DNA of 11,261 nt. Source: Propionibacteriaceae bacterium UBA5174 (lineage in GTDB: Bacteria; Actinomycetota; Actinomycetes; Propionibacteriales; Propionibacteriaceae). Below, in pieces: positions 1-5,046 of the stretch; positions within the stretch are counted from its first letter, which is position 1; the number at the start of each line of letters is the position of its first letter. The notes under the pieces were generated by a model. That model was not told the DNA's origin and did not search any database. It saw only the letters and a program-made list of their open reading frames with translations. The translations under genes and the position numbers were made by a program. The DNA lies in contig DHWU01000030.1 in NCBI GenBank assembly GCA_002413345.1, positions 1 through 11,261 on the forward strand, given 5' to 3'.

Positions 1-209
1 TTGATGGAGAGTTCCTTGGAAGGAATAACGCCTTCGGTTTTGTAACCGATGTCGAGTAGGACTTCGTCCCGATCGACCTTAACGACGGTGCCAGTAACGA
101 TGTCGCCGTCATTGAAGTACTTAATGGTCGCGTCGACTGCTGCCAGGAAAGCTTCGGGGGATCCGAAGTCGTCGACGGTGACGCTGGTCGCCTCTTGAGT
201 TGAGGTCAT
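1..209 (-). CDS. rpsA: 30S ribosomal protein S1, N-terminal part (runs off the left edge)
   Basis: Only the first 69 codons are in the window; the ORF is open to base 1. The protein starts MTSTQEATSVTVDDFGSPEA and continues with the actinobacterial S1 signature: an IKYFNDGDIV segment, then GTVVKVDRDEVLLDIGYK and TEGVIPSKELS. The S1/OB-fold RNA-binding domain starts near residue 35. S1 binds mRNA on the 30S subunit and helps initiation; it is normally several S1 repeats long, so most of the gene lies outside. The ATG at 209-207 is chosen because a GGAG (222-219) sits 9 bases upstream and the N-terminus matches the family. It lies downstream of polA and a methyltransferase gene, an arrangement close to mycobacterial polA-rpsA. 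The 173-base gap before it carries a promoter-like pair and a structured leader, so it is probably transcribed at least partly on its own. Confidence 0.95.
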   Translation of the reverse strand, partial: MTSTQEATSVTVDDFGSPEAFLAAVDATIKYFNDGDIVTGTVVKVDRDEVLLDIGYKTEGVIPSKELSI

Positions 210-350
210 GTAGTAGGGCTCCGATGGGTTGGTATTTTCAGGTGATTGCACAGCGACCAATGCTCCGATTGGATTTCCAGGCTGACCTGGGGCGGTCCGC
301 ACAAAAGCGCGCTGACCTACTACGTCTGAGGTCATACCAGTCACAGTGCA
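210..350 (-). promoter_or_regulatory. Structured 5' leader of rpsA, candidate autoregulatory element
   Basis: In transcript order the leader holds GUAGUAGG (323-316), a hairpin CCAGG-UCAG-CCUGG (290-277), a hairpin CCAAU-CGGAGC-AUUGG (272-257), the Shine-Dalgarno octamer AUCGGAGC (225-218) and CCUACUAC (217-210) abutting the ATG. GUAGUAGG and CCUACUAC are perfectly complementary, so an 8-bp stem could close over both hairpins and cover the bases between Shine-Dalgarno and start codon. UGGUAU (339-334) is also complementary to AUACCA (235-230) and would cross that stem, giving a pseudoknot or a competing fold. The octamer AUCGGAGC recurs in the second hairpin (269-262). Autogenous control of rpsA by S1 is known in E. 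coli; that it acts here is inference. Confidence 0.45.
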
Positions 351-356
351 GCTTGC

Positions 357-386
357 AGCCTATCTTTTGGCGCCCGCGAGGGTCAA
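357..386 (-). promoter_or_regulatory. Candidate promoter for rpsA
   Basis: On the minus strand TTGACC (386-381) is followed after 18 bases by TAGGCT (362-357), which fits the actinobacterial TAnnnT -10 pattern. A start near 350 would give a leader of about 140 nt. The -35 hexamer overlaps the TGA stop of the upstream methyltransferase gene, so the promoter begins where that gene ends. Assigned by eye from consensus only. Confidence 0.5.
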
Positions 387-1012
387 TCCGGCCCACGGCG
401 CCGAGCCACAACCAATTCCAGCAGTCGGCCCGGCCCAGACTTGACCTCTTCAACCGCAAACTCGGCTGCGCTGAGTTGTCCTAGTGGACGCCGACGCCAT
501 TGCTCCCCTATGCCCGCGGTCAGCCGGTCGGCCGCCCACTGGCCGCCTCTAATCACACCAGCCGAAGACTCGACGTGGTCAAGCAGCAGCAACTGACCCT
601 GCGGCCTCAGCACCCGAGCGAATTCGACCAAGGACTTCGCCACGTCCGGTACTGAACACAGCAGCAATGTGGCCACCACCGTGTCGAATTCCGCGGCACC
701 AAAGGGCAGCCGATCAGCAAAGCCCACTTCGGCACGAAGCCCGCGGTCCAAGTCCGCCGCCCGGTCCACTGCCCGGGCCAACATCGCTGGACTGGAATCC
801 ACCCCGACCAACTCCACCCCACTTGGATAGTGACGAAGGTTCACTCCGGTGCCGATCCCCACTTCCAAGGTGCGACCAGAAGCTCGGGACAACAAACGTC
901 GGCGCCAGCGTTCGATCAAGAACCGCTCGGCCAATGCCATCGCCGGGTCGTACCTGGCCGCAACTTGCTCCCAGAAGCGAAGCTGCGCCGCAGCGGTGTC
1001 GTCGCTGGCCAC
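383..1012 (-). CDS. Class I SAM-dependent methyltransferase
   Basis: The 209-residue protein has a Rossmann methyltransferase core. Motif I is LEVGIGTG at 49-56, the acidic end of strand 2 is D72 in VGVDSSPAM, an acidic GFADRLPF lies at 97-104, and post-motif strand LLLLDHVES is at 141-149. It resembles the UbiE / phospholipid N-methyltransferase-like group of Methyltransf_11 proteins. The substrate (lipid, quinone or small molecule) cannot be read from the sequence. No signal peptide or membrane segment is seen, so it is probably cytosolic. The GTG at 1012 is chosen because GAGG lies 8 bases upstream, inside the end of polA; the gap to the polA stop is only 9 bases, so it is probably co-transcribed and translationally coupled with polA. 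The family is clear, the function is not. Confidence 0.9.
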   Translation of the reverse strand: MASDDTAAAQLRFWEQVAARYDPAMALAERFLIERWRRRLLSRASGRTLEVGIGTGVNLRHYPSGVELVGVDSSPAMLARAVDRAADLDRGLRAEVGFADRLPFGAAEFDTVVATLLLCSVPDVAKSLVEFARVLRPQGQLLLLDHVESSAGVIRGGQWAADRLTAGIGEQWRRRPLGQLSAAEFAVEEVKSGPGRLLELVVARRRGPD

Positions 1013-1021
1013 TTCGCAACC

Positions 1022-3718
1022 TCAGTGTGCCGCTTCGTGCCAGGAATGACCGACCCCCACCGACACCTCCAGCGGCACCGTCATTTCCACCGCGTGCCCC
1101 ATCTTGTCGCGCACCAGGGTTTCGAGAGCGACCCGTTCACCCGCGGCAACCTCGAAGATCAACTCGTCGTGGACCTGTAGCAGCATCCGGCTGCGCATCT
1201 GGTTGGCCTGCAACGCGGTCTCCACATCCAACATGGCCACCTTGATGATGTCGGCCGCAGAGCCTTGAATGGGCGCGTTCAATGCTGCCCGCTCGGCCAT
1301 CTCCCGACGTTGCCGATTGGACGAATTGAGTTCGGGCAAGTAGCGCCGGCGTCCCAGGATCGTCTGGGTATAGCCGGTACGGCGAGCTTCGGCCACGATC
1401 TGCTGCAGGTACTCCCGCACATGCCCGAAGCGCTCGAAATACTCATCCATCAGGCCTTTTGCCTCAGAGACTTCGACCTTCAGTTGCTGGCTGAGCCCAT
1501 AGGCACTCAGTCCATAGGCCAAGCCATAGTTCATGGCCTTGATCTTGGCTCGCTGCTCAACGCCGATCTGATCGGCTGGGACGGCAAACACTCGCGAGGC
1601 CATGATCGTGTGAAAATCCTGCCCCGAAGCGAAGGCTTCAATCAGCCCGGCATCAGCGGAAGCGTCGGCCATGATCCGCATCTCGATTTGGGAGTAATCG
1701 GCGGTCAACAAGGTTTCATACCCCTCGCCCACCACAAACGCCTCCCGGATACGCCGACCAGCTTCAGTGCGGATCGGGATGTTCTGCAGATTTGGGTCGG
1801 TCGAACTCAACCGCCCAGTGGCCGCCATGGTCTGCACATAGGTGGTGTGTACCCGCCCGTCAGCAGCGATCGACTTCTGCAAACCTTCCACGGTTTGGCG
1901 CAACCTGATCTGGTCGCGGTGCCGCAGCAGGTGGGCCAAGAATGGGTGCTCAGTCTTGGCGAATAGCGTCTCTAACGACTCAGCATCTGTGGTGTAGCCA
2001 GTCTGGGTCTTGCGCGTCTTGGGCATGCCAAGTTCATCGAACAGCACCACCTGCAATTGCTTGGGCGAACCAAGATTGATCTGTCTACCTAGGACGGCCA
2101 CCGCATCGGCCTCAGCTGCCGCAACGGCCGCATCGAAGGTGGCGTAGAGCTGATCCAGATAATCGGCATCCACTGCGATCCCCACCCGCTCCATCACGGC
2201 CAGGGTTCGGGTGAGCGGCAGTTCGACCTCACGCAACAGATCGGCGCCGCCCTGCTCGTCCAGTTCGGTTTCCAAGGCTGCAGCAAGATCGATCACAGCC
2301 CGGGCGCGCACCATCGCATCGGTGCCGACCTCGGCGGTGTCAAAGATGAACGCTGCCTGATCGCCAGCCTCAGCATCGGTTCCCGACACGCTGAGTTCGC
2401 GTCGTAGATGCCGCGCGGTCAGCTCGGCCAAGTCATAAACCCTCTGGTCGGGACGCAACAGATAGGCGGCCAGTTGCGTGTCCGACACCAAACCAGCGAG
2501 TTCCCAGCCACGAGACCAAATCGCCAGCAGTGGCCCCTTGGCCTCATGGATCGCTTTCGGCACCGTCGGATCAGCAAGCCAGTCCGCCAATGCCTGGTCA
2601 TCGCTCGCCGACAGTTCGGCGGTATCCAGCCAGGCTGCCGCCCCGTCAGCACAGGCGAGCGCTAATCCGGTGACATCGCCGGTGCCGGCCCGCCAATGCC
2701 CGGTCACATCCAGGCCGACCACCCCAGCACGAGCATGGCCGTCCAGCCAAGCAGCCACAGCATCAGGGGCCAGGACTTCGCCCGAAACCTCAAAACCGCC
2801 AGCGCTGGTCAGGTCTTCAGGTGGCAGAGTCTCAGTCAGCCGATCCCGCAGCACCCGAAATTCCAGAGCGTCAAAGAGCGTGTGCACTTTGTCGCGGTCC
2901 CAGTCCTGGCGGGCCAACTCAGGTACGGCAACATCCAGTTCAAGATCACCAACCAAGGCGTTCAGTTCACGATTGCGAATCACGTCATCAAGATGGGCCC
3001 GCAAGGATTCTCCAGCCTTGCCGCTCACTTCATCAGCATGCCGAAGCAGGTTTTCCAAACCGTCGTAAGCGGCCAACCATTTGGCTGCGGTTTTCGGCCC
3101 GACCCCGGGCACACCTGGCAAGTTGTCGCTGGTTTCCCCCACCAGAGCCGCAAGTTCGGGGTAGCGCGTGGGCGCCACCAGATATCTTTCGCTGACCGAT
3201 TCCGGAGTCAGTCGGATCAGGTCCGACATCCCCTTGCGCGGGTAGAGCACCGTGACCTGATCCGTCACCAACTGCAAGCTGTCGCGGTCCCCGGTACAGA
3301 TCAGCACCTTCAGCCCAGCAACTTCGCCTTGCTTGGACAACGTGGCGATGATGTCGTCAGCTTCGAAGCCATCGAACTCAACATGGACGATGTTGAGCGC
3401 GTCCAACACCTCCTGGATCAACGACACCTGGCCCCCAAACTCTGGCGGCGATGCCGAGCGATTCGCTTTGTAGTCTGGGTACTGCTGGCTGCGGAAGGTC
3501 TGCCGCGACACGTCAAAGGCCACGGCCAGATGCGTCGGCTGTTCATCGCGAAGGACGTTGATCAGCATCGAGGTGAATCCGTACACCGCATTGGTGTGTT
3601 GACCAGTCGAAGTGGCGAAATTCTCCACTGGAAGAGCGAAGAATGCCCGATAGGCCACTGAGTGCCCGTCGATCAACAACAAGGTTCCGGGTTGGTCTGC
3701 GCCTGGAGGGTTTGTCAC
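1022..3718 (-). CDS. polA: DNA polymerase I
   Basis: The 898-residue protein is full length. The 5'-nuclease domain (about 1-300) keeps its acidic metal ligands: D17, D69, E119/D121/D122, D144/D146 and D198, with the helix-hairpin-helix PGVPGVGPKTAA near 201-212. The central 3'-5' exonuclease domain (about 312-480) is degenerate: the ExoI D-x-E is D337-V-T339, and the ExoII region reads HEAKGPL without the aspartate. The polymerase domain has motif A TADYSQIEMR (D674), motif B R723...K727...Y731 and motif C VHDE (D851). It fills gaps and removes RNA primers in repair and lagging-strand synthesis, without proofreading. Tyr731 replaces the Phe of E. coli and Taq. The start is a GTG with no Shine-Dalgarno; a TAGAGT box 8 bases upstream suggests an almost leaderless mRNA. 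It heads polA-methyltransferase and diverges from a thioesterase gene. Confidence 0.98.
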   Translation of the reverse strand: MTNPPGADQPGTLLLIDGHSVAYRAFFALPVENFATSTGQHTNAVYGFTSMLINVLRDEQPTHLAVAFDVSRQTFRSQQYPDYKANRSASPPEFGGQVSLIQEVLDALNIVHVEFDGFEADDIIATLSKQGEVAGLKVLICTGDRDSLQLVTDQVTVLYPRKGMSDLIRLTPESVSERYLVAPTRYPELAALVGETSDNLPGVPGVGPKTAAKWLAAYDGLENLLRHADEVSGKAGESLRAHLDDVIRNRELNALVGDLELDVAVPELARQDWDRDKVHTLFDALEFRVLRDRLTETLPPEDLTSAGGFEVSGEVLAPDAVAAWLDGHARAGVVGLDVTGHWRAGTGDVTGLALACADGAAAWLDTAELSASDDQALADWLADPTVPKAIHEAKGPLLAIWSRGWELAGLVSDTQLAAYLLRPDQRVYDLAELTARHLRRELSVSGTDAEAGDQAAFIFDTAEVGTDAMVRARAVIDLAAALETELDEQGGADLLREVELPLTRTLAVMERVGIAVDADYLDQLYATFDAAVAAAEADAVAVLGRQINLGSPKQLQVVLFDELGMPKTRKTQTGYTTDAESLETLFAKTEHPFLAHLLRHRDQIRLRQTVEGLQKSIAADGRVHTTYVQTMAATGRLSSTDPNLQNIPIRTEAGRRIREAFVVGEGYETLLTADYSQIEMRIMADASADAGLIEAFASGQDFHTIMASRVFAVPADQIGVEQRAKIKAMNYGLAYGLSAYGLSQQLKVEVSEAKGLMDEYFERFGHVREYLQQIVAEARRTGYTQTILGRRRYLPELNSSNRQRREMAERAALNAPIQGSAADIIKVAMLDVETALQANQMRSRMLLQVHDELIFEVAAGERVALETLVRDKMGHAVEMTVPLEVSVGVGHSWHEAAH

Positions 3719-3726
3719 AGTGCCGA

Positions 3727-3732
3727 ACTCTA
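3727..3732 (-). promoter_or_regulatory. Candidate -10 box of polA, near-leaderless
   Basis: TAGAGT fits TAnnnT and ends 8 bases before the GTG of polA, so transcription would begin at or one to two bases before the start codon. There is no Shine-Dalgarno in the 50-base gap. No convincing -35 hexamer lies at 16-18 bases, which limits confidence. The same gap (3719-3771) also serves the divergent thioesterase gene and contains an 8-bp palindrome ACACGTGT at 3750-3757. Confidence 0.35.
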
Positions 3733-3771
3733 CCGGTGGCCGCCGCCCAACACGTGTGCCAAGGTTGGCAG

Positions 3772-4173
3772 GTGACTGTTCCAGATTGGTTCGAAAGCCT
3801 CACCAGCGATTTGGACGCCAAGATGGGCACCGAACTGCTTCAAGTGACCCCAACCAAGGCAGTTGGCCGTTGTCCGGTAGCTGGCAACACCCAGCCATTC
3901 GGCCTTTGGCATGGTGGCGCATCGTGTGTCTTGGCCGAGACCCTCGCCTCGTTGGCCGCAGCAGCCGAGGTTGGCCCAGCCGGCTCAGTGACCGGAGTCG
4001 ACATCAACGCCACTCACCTGCGCAGCGCAACCGAGGGTTGGGTCACCGGTACCGCCACGGCGATCCGCATCGGGCGCACCCTAGCCACCTATGACGTGCT
4101 CCTCGCCGCCGACAGCGGCGAGCAGATCTGCGCGGCCAGAATCACCGTCTACCTGCGCAGAGCAGCGTCCTGA
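3772..4173 (+). CDS. Hotdog-fold acyl-CoA thioesterase, PaaI / YdiI (MenI)-like
   Basis: The 133-residue protein is a single hotdog domain. The active-site segment is NTQPFGLWHGGASCVLAET (39-57), with the HGG motif at 47-49; Q41, H47 and E56 match the glutamine, histidine and catalytic glutamate of E. coli YdiI/MenI. The later GVDINATHLRSATEG segment also resembles YdiI, whose role is hydrolysis of 1,4-dihydroxy-2-naphthoyl-CoA in menaquinone synthesis. Related enzymes act on phenylacetyl-CoA intermediates or enterobactin-synthase misloads, so the substrate is open. The frame is open back to an ATG at 3643, but that would overlap polA by 76 bases; the GTG at 3772 is preferred because AAGG lies upstream at 3761-3764 and homology begins just after it. 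It is divergent from polA and convergent with pdtaR, with only 3 bases between the two stop codons. Confidence 0.88.
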   Translation: MTVPDWFESLTSDLDAKMGTELLQVTPTKAVGRCPVAGNTQPFGLWHGGASCVLAETLASLAAAAEVGPAGSVTGVDINATHLRSATEGWVTGTATAIRIGRTLATYDVLLAADSGEQICAARITVYLRRAAS

Positions 4174-4176
4174 GGA

Positions 4177-4806
4177 CTACTTCTTCGGCTGCCGTCCCTT
4201 GCCGGACTTCGCATGCTCGATCACGCCTTCGGCCACTTCACGCATCGACTTTCGCAGGTCCATCGCGGTCTTCTGGATCCAGCGGAACGCTTCCGGTTCA
4301 GTCAGCCCCAGACCTTCCTGCAATAGCCCCTTGGCTTGGTCCACGGCCTTCCTGGAGGCGAACCGCTCCTCGAGGTCGGCAACTTCGGCCTCCACCGCAC
4401 GGATTTCGGCAAACCGACCAATCGCAATCTCGATCGCCGGGACCACATCTGAACTGTCAAAAGGCTTGACCACGTAGGCCATGGCGCCAGCGTCCCGCGC
4501 GCGCTCCACCAATTCCCGCTGGCTGAACGCGGTCAGCATCACTACCGGAGCGATCCGTTCCTCAGCGATCTGAGCGGCCGCAGTAATGCCGTCCATCTTG
4601 GGCATTTTGACGTCCATCACCACCAGATCGGGGTTGAGTTCACGAGCCAATCGCAACGCCTCCTCACCATCGGAAGCCTCAGCGATCACCTGATAGCCCT
4701 CTTCAGTGAGCAGCTCAACCAAGTCCAGTCGAATCACCGCTTCGTCTTCGGCGACCAGGACTCGCAGGCTCTTCTCGCCTTGAGTGTTCTCGGGTGTGTC
4801 AACCAT
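4177..4806 (-). CDS. pdtaR: ANTAR-domain response regulator, PdtaR type
   Basis: The 209-residue protein has an N-terminal receiver domain (about 14-130) with acidic pocket E20/D21, phosphoacceptor D65 in VVMDVKMP, T92 in LTAFSQ and K114 in VVKPF. A coiled linker follows, then a C-terminal ANTAR RNA-binding domain (about 138-196) with RKAVDQAKGLLQ, EPEAFRWIQ and MREVAEGV. It is close to M. tuberculosis PdtaR (Rv1626), which with the kinase PdtaS binds hairpin pairs in mRNAs. No kinase gene is nearby, as is usual for this pair. A GTG at 4836 would add ten residues; the ATG at 4806 is preferred because AGGA (4818-4815) is 8 bases upstream, while the GTG lacks a Shine-Dalgarno and would sit at the predicted transcript start. 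Proximity to polA and rpsA matches mycobacterial order. Confidence 0.95.
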   Translation of the reverse strand: MVDTPENTQGEKSLRVLVAEDEAVIRLDLVELLTEEGYQVIAEASDGEEALRLARELNPDLVVMDVKMPKMDGITAAAQIAEERIAPVVMLTAFSQRELVERARDAGAMAYVVKPFDSSDVVPAIEIAIGRFAEIRAVEAEVADLEERFASRKAVDQAKGLLQEGLGLTEPEAFRWIQKTAMDLRKSMREVAEGVIEHAKSGKGRQPKK

Positions 4807-4841
4807 GGTCACTTTCCTGCTGAGCGTTGTAGTCACTGCTG

Positions 4842-4872
4842 ATTTGACCAGAGGTTACCGTGTGGGCAACCT
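4842..4872. promoter_or_regulatory. Divergent promoter region of pdtaR and tRNA-Leu with an imperfect palindrome
   Basis: On the minus strand TTGCCC (4869-4864) and TCAAAT (4847-4842) are 16 bases apart, predicting a pdtaR transcript start near 4835. On the plus strand TTGACC (4844-4849) and CAACCT (4867-4872) are 17 bases apart, predicting a start near 4879, about 29 bases before the tRNA. Both spacers contain the imperfect palindrome AGGTTACC-GTGTG-GGCAACCT (4852-4872, one mismatch), which could be an operator. All assignments are by consensus only. Confidence 0.3.
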
Positions 4873-4907
4873 TAGGTGGCAAGTTGTGGCAGAATCGGCA
4901 AGTCCCT

Positions 4908-4991
4908 GCCGGGGTGGCGGAATGGTATACGCGGACGGCTCAAACCCGTCTGCCTGTTAAGGGCGTAGGGGTTCGACTCCCCTTCCCGGTA
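4908..4991 (+). tRNA. tRNA-Leu, anticodon CAA
   Basis: The 84-base cloverleaf can be drawn in full. The acceptor GCCGGGG (4908-4914) pairs with TCCCGGT (4984-4990), with G-U at the first and seventh pairs. The D stem is GCG/CGC (4917-4919 with 4930-4932). The anticodon stem is GACGG/CCGTC around the loop CTCAAAC, with anticodon CAA at 4941-4943, which reads UUG. The long variable arm (about 4951-4966, stem GCC/GGC) is typical of a class II leucine tRNA. The T arm is AGGGG-TTCGACT-CCCCT (4967-4983) and the discriminator is A4991. The CCA end is not encoded; the next bases are CGA. It is alone, with no other tRNA in the window. Confidence 0.95.
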
Positions 4992-5005
4992 CGATTTGAC
5001 CTAGT

Positions 5006-5042
5006 CAAGGCCCTGTTCGTAGTTGATACGGACAGGGCCTTG
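5006..5042. terminator. Hairpin terminator shared by tRNA-Leu and the converging membrane-lipase gene
   Basis: CAAGGCCCTGT (5006-5016) and ACAGGGCCTTG (5032-5042) form a perfect 11-bp inverted repeat, extended inward by four more pairs (one G-U) to leave a 7-base loop. It begins 14 bases after the tRNA and ends 4 bases before the stop of the opposing gene, so it can act on both strands. Neither side has a true U-run, so it fits the U-poor hairpin terminators common in actinobacteria. Confidence 0.7.
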
Positions 5043-5046
5043 CGGG

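Noticed and set aside
257..290. The two tandem hairpins in the rpsA leader as a target of the ANTAR protein PdtaR
   Set aside because: ANTAR targets are paired hairpins with six-base loops carrying A at position 1 and G at position 4. Here the loops are CGGAGC and UCAG (or GUCAGC if one pair opens), which do not fit.
667..1245. Plus-strand open frame of 192 codons across the methyltransferase and the end of polA
   Set aside because: Its translation is Pro/Arg/Ser-rich and low in complexity, typical of an antisense shadow, and it crosses two well-supported minus-strand genes.
2696..3661. Long plus-strand open frame of 321 codons opposite polA
   Set aside because: It lies entirely antisense to the conserved 5'-nuclease and exonuclease domains of polA, has no recognisable domain, and is the kind of shadow frame expected in G+C-rich DNA.
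3643..3771. Extended N-terminus for the thioesterase starting at the ATG at 3643
   Set aside because: It would overlap the polA start by 76 bases, and the extra 43 residues show no hotdog homology, whereas GTG 3772 has an upstream AAGG and matches the family start.
4908..5046. tRNA-Leu as an integration site for a mobile element
   Set aside because: No second copy of the tRNA 3' end, integrase gene or foreign-looking segment is present; the neighbours are housekeeping genes.
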